The notes below the pieces were generated by a model. It ran no database searches. It was not told the origin of the DNA and saw nothing but the letters and a program-made list of their open reading frames with translations. A DNA stretch of 64,000 bases from Magicicada septendecula (Eukaryota; Arthropoda; Insecta; Hemiptera; Cicadidae): contig CM068368.1 in the NCBI GenBank assembly GCA_034769895.1, forward strand, positions 688,897,877 to 688,961,876. Direction: 5' to 3'. Below, piece by piece: positions 1 through 9,219 of this stretch. The translations under genes were made by a program, and so were the position numbers. How positions within the stretch are numbered: position 1 is the first letter of the stretch; every line of letters starts with the position of its first letter.

Positions 1-529
1 CATAAATTAGTTTTGACACTGTTTACCCGCGGGTACTGTTATTGATTATTTCGTATTAGGTTGATGTATCACTATTATTTTAATCCACTTTAGAATAACA
101 TTTCTTTTTATTTTGTCGGCCGACATAAATTTTCGAACACTTAGCTCGTTTAGGTTGACCGCGCGGCCATGAGTTGCAACTGGAACTCGGCCGCACGTTT
201 TACTGTTTGTACAACTTTTAACACTGTTAATGCGTTGAAAGATAGGCCTACTCTTAATTACGGCCTATCTTGCACCCGAGGCCACCGTTTGAATTTAAAT
301 CACCAACTTTACTGTCTGATGCTGCTTACTACTGTTCACTCTCTGATGACAAACTGCATACTGTGATTCACAAAAAGCCTGCTGCTGGGCCGGTTACGCA
401 ATATGTCTGGGCAATTGTTTAGGCTAACTGTATGTAGGTTGTACTGGGGCTCCTCACAGGTGAAAGTTAACAATTTATTAATTACTGAATTAAAATTAAA
501 ACTGGATCACACACTTCTGTACCGTTACA
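1..529 (-). repeat. LTR, partial (left window edge)
   Basis: This is the element-5' (U3) portion of the LTR downstream of U1. On the minus strand the LTR begins TGTAACGG at 529. It directly abuts the U1 polypurine tract (533-539). The remaining part lies left of the window. Confidence 0.93.
24..271. promoter_or_regulatory. GC-rich palindrome cluster in U3, possible regulatory island (representative copy)
   Basis: Inside an otherwise AT-rich LTR this stretch holds several perfect inverted repeats: TACCCGCGGGTA (24-35), TGTCGGCCGACA (114-125), CCGCGCGG (159-166), AGTTGCAACT (172-181), and a 10-bp stem AAGATAGGCC / GGCCTATCTT (239-248 and 262-271, 13-nt loop). The same block recurs in every LTR with hardly any change. 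It lies in U3, upstream of the proposed transcription start, so binding sites for dimeric transcription factors are plausible. That role is inference. A structured transcript is the alternative. Confidence 0.4.
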
Positions 530-532
530 ATA

Positions 533-539
533 CCCCCCC
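533..539 (-). other. Polypurine tract of U1 (G7 on minus strand)
   Basis: On the minus strand a run of seven G followed by TAT directly precedes the LTR start TGTAACGG at 529. This is the position where second-strand priming occurs in LTR elements. The run is G7 in most units, G8 in U11 (39649-39656) and G9 in U12 (43270-43278). The purine stretch is short but its position against the LTR edge is exact. Confidence 0.8.
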
Positions 540-1594
540 AATAAGAGGTTGAAGGCCGAAGCGTTCAATCTCTTATTGCCTAAACCCTAAGAGGATCAGT
601 GAGGATATGGCGCCGCAACCCCCTGAGCACTCTACTAAAATCATGGGTTCTTACCCCCCTAGTCCGGCGACTGTGGCACATTCAATTAAAAAATCAACAT
701 ACGGCCTTCCATCACTCCATATCCCACAACTGATTTGTTTCCTCTTAGCCGTACTGGTTCATTGACAAAGCACTGGCTCATTTTTTATTATAAAATATCT
801 CTTAACCCTAGAAAATAGTATTAACAAAACAATATAGGATATATACAATACAGGAGTACATATAAGTTCCAGTCAAAATGACGCATTAATTATACAGAAT
901 TGCATTTACACAGAATTTCCTTCAGTTTTCAATTTTAAATGAATATTTTAATCATTATGTTTTTTTATCAATTATTTATTTTACCATTACAATCAAAATT
1001 CAGATCAAACTAGATTTAAAGTCATATTAAAAATTATCTTTTCAATTTATTTAATTACCTTTCATTAAATTTAACTCATATTTTTTAATTAACAATTTCA
1101 AAATTAATTACATTTTTCAAAATGATCCGACATAAAATATTACCTACATTATTCAAAAAATTTACATTCCTTTCTTCACATATGGAATTTCTTTTTATTT
1201 CATAATAGGATTTTCCTACTGGCAATGATTCAGCAGACTACAACACTTTTGTTATTGTCAACTCAGCTTCAACACCTCTGGCTGTAAACATTAGTCAAAA
1301 CATACAACACACCTGTTTACATAAACGGTCGTCTGCCAGACTGGTGTTATAAACACTCCTTCAGTCTAAACATTCTGCTTACCTCACCTCTAACACCTGT
1401 ACTGCACTTTTCAATTTTTTATAAATCTTTTAGTTAACAATTGTAATAATATAATAATTTTTATACAATTAATTTCACTATAATATATTTACAAATCTTT
1501 ATCATTATTATTTCAGTTTTATCACACTTCAATGTCCAAGGTTGCGAGGTCTGAACCGTAAAACAAAATATTTACAATTGTTCCTTTATGAAGT
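540..1594. other. 3' noncoding part of the internal region, no gene seen (also U2-U17)
   Basis: Between the ORF2 stop and the polypurine tract lies about 1.05 kb with no convincing reading frame on either strand. The part next to the tract (about 540-700) is richer in G+C and has two more C-runs (G-runs on the element strand). The rest is very AT-rich. A full-length element would carry pol here; no trace of reverse transcriptase, RNase H or integrase is visible. Equivalent stretches: 4152-5207, 7765-8820, 11378-12433, 14991-16046, 18605-19661, 25198-26253, 28811-29866, 32424-33479, 36038-37093, 39657-40712, 43279-44334, 46892-47947, 50507-51562, 54119-55174, 57732-58787 and 61344-62399. Confidence 0.7.
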
Positions 1595-1993
1595 TCAGCC
1601 TCCATCGTCAAAAATTAGTCTGGTCTTTATGTAACACTTTTCAATTTTATTGATACGCCACATATGGTTATTTTTTGTTTTATAACCACAAGAACTTATT
1701 TTTTCCATTGTACCAAAACAATAATCTATAGGGTTACCCCCCAAAATTATCTTATCATAAATCAAGTTGACATCAGTATTATTTGTAAAGTCTCCGTCAG
1801 TGTTTTTTGTTATTACCATTGCATTATTATTACCATATTCTGCTACTATAGTTTCATTAACAGGCAAATATTTGTCATCAATATATACATTGTTTGTCAC
1901 ACAAGGTATGTTTATAATTCTACCAGTTCTCTCACTATTTAAACTCTGTTTTAACTCTTCATAATCTCTCTTCCCCTTAAATATTTCTACCAT
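1595..1993 (-). CDS. ORF2, 132-aa protein of unknown function (U1)
   Basis: This small second frame of the retroelement starts 4 nt before the ORF1 stop codon; the overlap is the 7 nt ATGGTAG. Its ATG has A at -3 and G at +4, a good initiation context, so it could be reached by reinitiation after ORF1 or by frameshifting. The protein is mixed polar and hydrophobic, with cysteines at 31, 92, 102 and 120 and an acidic end (DDGG). I see no D[S/T]G protease motif, zinc knuckle, reverse transcriptase motif or membrane segment. It may be a leftover of the gag C-terminus or the start of pol. The frame is open in all 17 units. U1 has K15, E21, I27, N34 and T48. Confidence 0.6.
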   Translation of the reverse strand: MVEIFKGKRDYEELKQSLNSERTGRIINIPCVTNNVYIDDKYLPVNETIVAEYGNNNAMVITKNTDGDFTNNTDVNLIYDKIILGGNPIDYCFGTMEKISSCGYKTKNNHMWRINKIEKCYIKTRLIFDDGG

Positions 1994-2856
1994 TCTCTCT
2001 CTCTCTCATAATCACTTTCATCACCACAACATTTCATATTCTCACTCCATCCAGAGGGCAACACAACATTATTACAACATCTGGCTTTACCAGATACACA
2101 AAAATAATTTCTTTGACATTTAAAAGACCTTTTGTCTTCTACAAAAACTAACGAGGAACCTTTGTCCTCCAACACTACTGGTGAAACCTTTTCTTCACCT
2201 ATCTCACAAGAAAAATTTGCCCTCTTTTCACCCTCTACACTTAAACTGTCTTCACACTCTCTCTCATTCTCATCGGCATTTGCTAACAACACTTCATTAC
2301 TAAACTCTACTTCAACAAAATCTTCCTTATCACTCTCAACATTAATCTCCTTGTTCTCTACTACCACGTTTTTACACATATCATTATAATTCTGATTTGT
2401 TTTACATTCAAAATTTTCGATTACCTTTTGTATTTGTTTATCAATTTTTTCTGACACTTGTTCTTTAATAGTGTTGAAACATTCATCCATCTCATTTAGA
2501 CTTTTATTCATACTGATTTCGAACTTAACATTTTGTGTATTCATTTCACATAAACGCTTATCAAATTTTTCGTCAATATTATTTATATCACCCTTTAACT
2601 CATGGAATTTGCTATTAATTGTATTAAATTTAACATCAGAATCACTCTTCTGTTCATTGAAAAGCAATTGCATCATTTTTATCATATCATTATCCTCAGA
2701 TTGTTTATTTTTATTCATTACGGGTGGGGTTACCTGAATCCCTGAGTCATCTATTTCATCTGACTTACTTGATTCTCTATTTTGAACTGGGATTGGGGTC
2801 GAATGGACCTCCAACCCACTCATGACCGTTGATTCGGTCAAACTATTATTTTCCAT
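1987..2856 (-). CDS. ORF1, gag-like coiled-coil protein, 289 aa (U1)
   Basis: This is the first and largest frame of the retroelement, the only long one after the primer-binding site, which is the gag position. The ATG at 2856 has AAA before it and G at +4. The N-terminal 55 residues are polar and Ser/Pro-rich. Residues about 57-150 are strongly charged with regular hydrophobic spacing, as in a long coiled coil. Residues 165-225 are acidic. The C-terminal 45 residues are cysteine-rich (C247, C253, C260, C261, C276, C277) but do not match the CCHC zinc knuckle. The protein is shorter than a usual gag and lacks a recognisable capsid fold. A role in self-assembly or RNA packaging is inferred from position and coiled coil only. 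U1 alone has E96; other units have Q96. Confidence 0.65.
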   Translation of the reverse strand: MENNSLTESTVMSGLEVHSTPIPVQNRESSKSDEIDDSGIQVTPPVMNKNKQSEDNDMIKMMQLLFNEQKSDSDVKFNTINSKFHELKGDINNIDEKFDKRLCEMNTQNVKFEISMNKSLNEMDECFNTIKEQVSEKIDKQIQKVIENFECKTNQNYNDMCKNVVVENKEINVESDKEDFVEVEFSNEVLLANADENERECEDSLSVEGEKRANFSCEIGEEKVSPVVLEDKGSSLVFVEDKRSFKCQRNYFCVSGKARCCNNVVLPSGWSENMKCCGDESDYEREREW

Positions 2857-2874
2857 TTTTGTTTTATATTATTT

Positions 2875-2880
2875 TTACAT
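2875..2880 (-). promoter_or_regulatory. Start-stop mini-uORF in the ORF1 leader (representative copy)
   Basis: In the leader between the primer-binding site and ORF1 the only ATG I find is followed at once by TAA (ATGTAA on the minus strand), ending 18 nt before the ORF1 start. Start-stop elements of this kind are known to hold ribosomes and damp downstream translation. The arrangement recurs in the other units. Its use here is inference. Confidence 0.35.
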
Positions 2881-3001
2881 ATATAAATATGCCCGGTTTT
2901 GCTTTCACAGTCTACAATTTACAACCTCGCCCCACTCCCAAATAACCCGTTCTGCAGCTTAATTATGTCTGGCGAATATACGTTATAAACCCTATACTCG
3001 A

Positions 3002-3019
3002 GTCCCTGTTCGGGCGCCA
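3002..3019 (-). other. Primer-binding site for tRNA-Lys (U1)
   Basis: On the minus strand TGGCGCCCGAACAGGGAC lies two bases after the LTR end. It is complementary to the 3' end, with CCA, of the tRNA-Lys used by many retroelements. It fixes the element orientation and the LTR boundary. All units keep it; other copies lie 20 to 3 bases left of each LTR start: 6615-6632, 10228-10245, 13841-13858, 17456-17473, 21069-21086, 27661-27678, 31274-31291, 34889-34906, 38508-38525, 42127-42144, 45742-45759, 49357-49374, 52970-52987, 56582-56599, 60195-60212 and 63812-63829. Confidence 0.92.
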
Positions 3020-3347
3020 TTTGTAACTACTCACTTAATTCCTATTAATAATTAATTCTTACCTTAGGGTTTTTCCCAGAGTCGTACAGACGAAACTGCT
3101 GCAGAAAGGATTATTCGAGATACAAGGGGTAAAGATCAAATACACAGTTTGTGCTAAAACAAATTGCCTCTGGTTTATTATGCAAAATAACTACTTCGTC
3201 TCTCTTTCATGACATTTAAAATTCTTATTTCTTTTCGTTAGATTAAATACTCGTTGAATGAGTAACAATTTGTAAAAATCAAACAAAGTAACAAAATGAA
3301 TATTTCTTAATGAACTAGCTTATGACAACTATGGTATACCACAACTA

Positions 3348-3353
3348 TTTATT
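3348..3353 (-). terminator. Candidate poly(A) signal in the LTR (representative copy)
   Basis: AATAAA on the minus strand lies about 70 nt past the TATA-like site and would fall in R. A second AATAAA is at 3174-3179. In three adjacent LTRs (34909-36027, 38528-39645, 42147-43266) the first is changed to GATAAA. Which signal is used cannot be told from sequence. Confidence 0.3.
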
Positions 3354-3420
3354 TTTAGCAATGAACCAATACGTGATGTAGCCACACACTCACACACATT
3401 CGTTCTTTGACTTTGTCGTT

Positions 3421-3430
3421 CTATTTAAAC
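3421..3430 (-). promoter_or_regulatory. Candidate TATA box of the LTR promoter (representative copy)
   Basis: On the minus strand GTTTAAATAG lies about 710 bases into the LTR. A start near 3395 would give a U3 of about 745 bp. No transcript data are available, other AT-rich stretches exist, and the choice rests on spacing to the poly(A) signal further on. Confidence 0.25.
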
Positions 3431-5207
3431 CCCACTTTGAGATCTCTGAGGTACATTTAAGATTTACAAATTATTTATGTTGAATTATACTCTGGAGAAA
3501 AAGGTAAAATGATATTGGTTAAAACTCAGTTAATACTTAACGTCTGAAGAACTCCGCTGTTTTGCACTTCTGCTGTGAATGCACTGGTTTTTTTTTTCTT
3601 TGGTTAACACACCATAAATTAGTTTTGACACTGTTTACCCGCGGGTACTGTTATTGATTATTTCGTATTAGGTTGATGTATCACTATTATTTTAATCCAC
3701 TTTAGAATAACATTTCTTTTTATTTTGTCGGCCGACATAAATTTTCGAACACTTAGCTCGTTTAGGTTGACCGCGCGGCCATGAGTTGCAACTGGAACTC
3801 GGCCGCACGTTTTACTGTTTGTACAACTTTTAACACTGTTAATGCGTTGAAAGATAGGCCTACTCTTAATTACGGCCTATCTTGCACCCGAGGCCACCGT
3901 TTGAATTTAAATCACCAACTTTACTGTCTGATGCTGCTTACTACTGTTCACTCTCTGATGACAAACTGCATACTGTGATTCACAAAAAGCCTGCTGCTGG
4001 GCCGGTTACGCAATATGTCTGGGCAATTGTTTAGGCTAACTGTATGTAGGTTGTACTGGGGCTCCTCACAGGTGAAAGTTAACAATTTATTAATTACTGA
4101 ATTAAAATTAAAACTGGATCACACACTTCTGTACCGTTACAATACCCCCCCAATAAGAGGTTGAAGGCCGAAGCGTTCAAACTCTTATTGCCTAAACTCT
4201 AAGAGGATCAGTGAGGATATGGCGCCGCAACCCCCCTGAGCACTCTACTAAAATCATGGGTTCTTACCCCCCTAGTCCGGCGACTGTGGCACATTCAATT
4301 AAAAAATCAACATACGGCCTTCCATCACTCCATATCCCACAACTGATTTGTTTCCTCTTAGCCGTACTGGTTCATTAACAAAGCACTGGCTCATTTTTTA
4401 TTATAAAATATCTCTTAACCCTAGAAAATAGTAGTAACAAAACAATATAGGATATATACAATACAGGAGTACATATAAGTTCCAGTCAAAATGACGCATT
4501 AATTATACAGAATTGCATTTACACAGAATTTCCTTCAGTTTTCAATTTTAAATGAATATTTTAATCATTATGTTTTTTTATCAATTATTTATTTTACCAT
4601 TACAATCAAAATTCAGATCAAACTAGATTTAAAGTCATATTAAAAATTATCTTTTCAATTTATTTAATTACCTTTCATTAAATTTAACTCATATTTTTTA
4701 ATTAACAATTTCAAAATTAATTACATTTTTCAAAATGATCCGACATAAAATATTACCTACATTATTCAAAAAATTTACATTCCTTTCTTCACATATGGAA
4801 TTTCTTTTTATTTCATAATAGGATTTTCCTACTGGCAATGATTCAGCAGACTACAACACTTTTGTTATTGTCAACTCAGCTTCAACACCTCTGGCTGTAA
4901 ACATTAATCAAAACATACAACACACCTGTTTACATAAACGGTCGTCTGCCAGACTGGTGTTATAAACACTCCTTCAGTCTAAACATTCTGCTTACCTCAC
5001 CTCTAACACCTGTACTGCACTTTTCAATTTTTTATAAATCTTTTAGTTAACAATTGTAATAATATAATAATTTTTATACAATTAATTTCACTATAATATA
5101 TTTACAAATCTTTATCATTATTATTTCAGTTTTATCACACTTCAATGTCCAAGGTTGCGAGGTCTGAACCGTAAAACAAAATATTTACAATTGTTCCTTT
5201 ATGAAGT

Positions 5208-5606
5208 TCAGCCTCCATCGTCAAAAATTAGTCTGGTCTTTATGTAACACTTTTCAATTTTATTGATACGCCACATATGGTTATTTTTTGTTTTATAACC
5301 ACAAGAACTTATTTTTTCCATTGTACCAAAACAATAATCTATAGGGTTACCCCCCAAAATTATCTTATCATAAATCAAGTTGACATCAGTATTATTTGTA
5401 AAGTCTCCGTCAGTGTTTTTTGTTATTACCATTGCATTATTATTACCATATTCTGCTACTATAGGTTCATTAACAGGCAAATATTTGTCATCAATATATA
5501 CATTGTTTGTCACACAAGGTATGTTTATAATTCTACCAGTTCTCTCACTATTTAAACTCTGTATTAACTCTTCATAATCTCTCTTCCCCTTAAATATTTC
5601 TACCAT
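5208..5606 (-). CDS. ORF2, 132 aa, unknown (U2)
   Basis: Same frame as in U1 with I15 and P48. It overlaps ORF1 by 7 nt. Intact. Confidence 0.58.
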   Translation of the reverse strand: MVEIFKGKRDYEELIQSLNSERTGRIINIPCVTNNVYIDDKYLPVNEPIVAEYGNNNAMVITKNTDGDFTNNTDVNLIYDKIILGGNPIDYCFGTMEKISSCGYKTKNNHMWRINKIEKCYIKTRLIFDDGG

Positions 5607-6469
5607 TCTCTCTCTCTCTCATAATCACTTTCATCACCACAACATTTCATATTCTCACTCCATCCAGAGGGCAACACAACATTATTACAACATCTGGCTT
5701 TACCAGATACACAAAAATAATTTCTTTGACATTTAAAAGACCTTTTGTCTTCTACAAAAACTAACGAGGAACCTTTGTCCTCCAACACTACTGGTGAAAC
5801 CTTTTCTTCACCTATCTCACAAGAAAAATTTGCCCTCTTTTCACCCTCTACACTTAAACTGTCTTCACACTCTCTCTCATTCTCATCGGCATTTGCTAAC
5901 AACACTTCATTACTAAACTCTACTTCAACAAAATCTTCCTTATCACTCTCAACATTAATCTCCTTGTTCTCTACTACCACGTTTTTACACATATCATTAT
6001 AATTCTGATTTGTTTTACATTCAAAATTTTCGATTACCTTTTGTATTTGTTTATCAATTTTTTCTGACACTTGTTCTTTAATAGTGTTGAAACATTCATC
6101 CATCTCATTTAGACTTTTATTCATACTGATTTCGAACTTAACATTTTGTGTATTCATTTCACATAAACGCTTATCAAATTTTTGGTCAATATTATTTATA
6201 TCACCCTTTAACTCATGGAATTTGCTATTAATTGTATTAAATTTAACATCAGAATCACTCTTCTGTTCATTGAAAAGCAATTGCATCATTTTTATCATAT
6301 CATTATCCTCAGATTGTTTATTTTTATTCATTACGGGTGGGGTTACCTGAATCCCTGAGTCATCTATTTCATCTGACTTACTTGATTCTCTATTTTGAAC
6401 TGGGATTGGGGTCGAATGGACCTCCAACCCACTCATGACCGTTGATTCGGTCAAACTATTATTTTCCAT
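5600..6469 (-). CDS. ORF1, gag-like coiled-coil protein (U2)
   Basis: Intact 289 aa with Q96, S119 and N273. It is identical at protein level to U3, U4, U6, U7 and U8 and represents the common form of the left half of the array. Confidence 0.63.
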   Translation of the reverse strand: MENNSLTESTVMSGLEVHSTPIPVQNRESSKSDEIDDSGIQVTPPVMNKNKQSEDNDMIKMMQLLFNEQKSDSDVKFNTINSKFHELKGDINNIDQKFDKRLCEMNTQNVKFEISMNKSLNEMDECFNTIKEQVSEKIDKQIQKVIENFECKTNQNYNDMCKNVVVENKEINVESDKEDFVEVEFSNEVLLANADENERECEDSLSVEGEKRANFSCEIGEEKVSPVVLEDKGSSLVFVEDKRSFKCQRNYFCVSGKARCCNNVVLPSGWSENMKCCGDESDYEREREW

Positions 6470-6634
6470 TTTTGTTTTATATTATTTTTACATATATAAA
6501 TATGCCCGGTTTTGCTTTCACAGTCTACAATTTACAACGTCGCCCCACTCCCAAATAACCCGTTCTGCAGCTTAATTATGTCTGGCGAATATACGTTATA
6601 AACCCTATACTCGAGTCCCTGTTCGGGCGCCATT

Positions 6635-7754
6635 TGTAACTACTCACTTAATTCCTATTAATAATTAATTCTTACCTTAGGGTTTTTCCCAGAGTCGTAC
6701 AGACGAAACTGCTGCAGAAAGGATTATTCGAGATACAAGGGGTAAAGATCAAATACACAGTTTGTGCTAAAACAAATTGCCTCTGGTTTATTATGCAAAA
6801 TAACTACTTCGTCTCTCTTTCATGACATTTAAAATTCTTATTTCTTTTCGTTAGATTAAATACTCGTTGAATGAGTAACAATTTGTAAAAATCAAACAAA
6901 GTAACAAAATGAATATTTCTTAATTAACTAGCTTATGACAACTATGGTATACCACAACTATTTATTTTTAGCAATGAACCAATACGTGATGTAGCCACAC
7001 ACTCACACACATTCGTTCTTTGACTTTGTCGTTCTATTTAAACCCCACTTTGAGATCTCTGAGGTACATTTAAGATTTACAATTTATTTATGTTGAATTA
7101 TACTCTGGAGAAAAAGGTAAAATGATATTGGTTAAAACTCAGTTAATACTTAACGTCTGAAGAACTCCGCTGTTTTGCACTTCTGCTGTGAATGCACTGG
7201 TTTTTTTTTTCTTTGGTTAACACACCATAAATTAGTTTTGACACTGTTTACCCGCGGGTACTGTTATTGATTATTTCGTATTAGGTTGATGTATCACTAT
7301 TATTTTAATCCACTTTAGAATAACATTTCTTTTTATTTTGTCGGCCGACATAAATTTTCGAACACTTAGCTCGTTTAGGTTGACCGCGCGGCCATGAGTT
7401 GCAACTGGAACTCGGCCGCACGTTTTACTGTTTGTACAACTTTTAACACTGTTAATGCGTTGAAAGATAGGCCTACTCTTAATTACGGCCTATCTTGCAC
7501 CCGAGGCCACCGTTTGAATTTAAATCACCAACTTTACTGTCTGATGCTGCTTACTACTGTTCACTCTCTGATGACAAACTGCATACTGTGATTCACAAAA
7601 AGCCTGCTGCTGGGCCGGTTACGCAATATGTCTGGGCAATTGTTTAGGCTAACTGTATGTAGGTTGTACTGGGGCTCCTCACAGGTGAAAGTTAACAATT
7701 TATTAATTACTGAATTAAAATTAAAACTGGATCACACACTTCTGTACCGTTACA
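6635..7754 (-). repeat. LTR between U2 and U3, 1,120 bp
   Basis: Complete LTR with TGTAAC / GTTACA ends, primer-binding site at 6615-6632 and G7 tract at 7758-7764. It carries the TTAATTAACTAG variant shared with several other LTRs. Confidence 0.95.
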
Positions 7755-8820
7755 ATACCCCCCCAATAAGAGGTTGAAGGCCGAAGCGTTCAATCTCTTA
7801 TTGCCTAAACCCTAAGAGGATCAGTGAGGATATGGCGCCGCAACCCCCCTGAGCACTCTACTAAAATCATGGGTTCTTACCCCCCTAGTCCGGCGACTGT
7901 GGCACATTCAATTAAAAAATCAACATACGGCCTTCCATCACTCCATATCCCACAACTGATTTGTTTCCTCTTAGCCGTACTGGTTCATTGACAAAGCACT
8001 GGCTCATTTTTTATTATAAAATATCTCTTAACCCTAGAAAATAGTATTAACAAAACAATATAGGATATATACAATACAGGAGTACATATAAGTTCCAGTC
8101 AAAATGACGCATTAATTATACAGAATTGCATTTACACAGAATTTCCTTCAGTTTTCAATTTTAAATGAATATTTTAATCATTATGTTTTTTTATCAATTA
8201 TTTATTTTACCATTACAATCAAAATTCAGATCAAACTAGATTTAAAGTCATATTAAAAATTATCTTTTCAATTTATTTAATTACCTTTCATTAAATTTAA
8301 CTCATATTTTTTAATTAACAATTTCAAAATTAATTACATTTTTCAAAATGATCCGACATAAAATATTACCTACATTATTCAAAAAATTTACATTCCTTTC
8401 TTCACATATGGAATTTCTTTTTATTTCATAATAGGATTTTCCTACTGGCAATGATTCAGCAGACTACAACACTTTTGTTATTGTCAACTCAGCTTCAACA
8501 CCTCTGGCTGTAAACATTAGTCAAAACATACAACACACCTGTTTACATAAACGGTCGTCTGCCAGACTGGTGTTATAAACACTCCTTCAGTCTAAACATT
8601 CTGCTTACCTCACCTCTAACACCTGTACTGCACTTTTCAATTTTTTATAAATCTTTTAGTTAACAATTGTAATAATATAATAATTTTTATACAATTAATT
8701 TCACTATAATATATTTACAAATCTTTATCATTATTATTTCAGTTTTATCACACTTCAATGTCCAAGGTTGCGAGGTCTGAACCGTAAAACAAAATATTTA
8801 CAATTGTTCCTTTATGAAGT

Positions 8821-9219
8821 TCAGCCTCCATCGTCAAAAATTAGTCTGGTCTTTATGTAACACTTTTCAATTTTATTGATACGCCACATATGGTTATTTT
8901 TTGTTTTATAACCACAAGAACTTATTTTTTCCATTGTACCAAAACAATAATCTATAGGGTTACCCCCCAAAATTATCTTATCATAAATCAAGTTGACATC
9001 AGTATTATTTGTAAAGTCTCCGTCAGTGTTTTTTGTTATTACCATTGCATTATTATTACCATATTCTGCTACTATAGTTTCATTAACAGGCAAATATTTG
9101 TCATCAATATATACATTGTCTGTCACACAAGGTATGTTTATAATTCTACCAGTTCTCTCACTATTTAAACTCTGTTTTAACTCTTCATAATCTCTCTTCC
9201 CCTTAAATATTTCTACCAT
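8821..9219 (-). CDS. ORF2, 132 aa, unknown (U3)
   Basis: K15, T48 and the D34 variant that is found only in U3 and the adjacent U4. Intact. Confidence 0.58.
   Translation of the reverse strand: MVEIFKGKRDYEELKQSLNSERTGRIINIPCVTDNVYIDDKYLPVNETIVAEYGNNNAMVITKNTDGDFTNNTDVNLIYDKIILGGNPIDYCFGTMEKISSCGYKTKNNHMWRINKIEKCYIKTRLIFDDGG

Larger units (their letters stand above)
3022..4141 (-). repeat. LTR between U1 and U2, 1,120 bp
   Basis: The ends form a short inverted repeat: TGTAAC at the element-5' end (4141) and GTTACA at the element-3' end (3022). A primer-binding site lies on one side (3002-3019) and a polypurine G7 tract on the other (4145-4151). The LTR serves U1 as 5' LTR and U2 as 3' LTR. 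Its TTAA at 3216-3219 is the empty form of the site that carries piggyBac in another LTR. Confidence 0.95.

Noticed and set aside
169..366. 65-aa plus-strand frame starting MSCNWN, repeated identically in all 17 LTR copies
   Set aside because: It lies antisense in the U3 part of the LTR, has no recognisable domain or signal, and its constancy is explained by the near-identity of the whole LTR. I do not call it a gene.
1595..1993. ORF2 as a retroviral-type aspartic protease
   Set aside because: No D[S/T]G active-site motif or flap is visible; only its place after ORF1 suggests it.
1664..2737. Plus-strand frames of 65-94 aa opposite ORF1 and ORF2 in every unit
   Set aside because: They are antisense shadows: Ser/Leu/Ile-rich low-complexity translations of the complement of AT-rich coding DNA, with no independent support.
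3002..3019. Primer site identical to that of lentiviruses, suggesting a vertebrate retrovirus
   Set aside because: The tRNA-Lys 3' end is widely conserved and used by many retroelements. No pol or env is present, and the context (piggyBac, AT-rich small frames) points to an arthropod retrotransposon.
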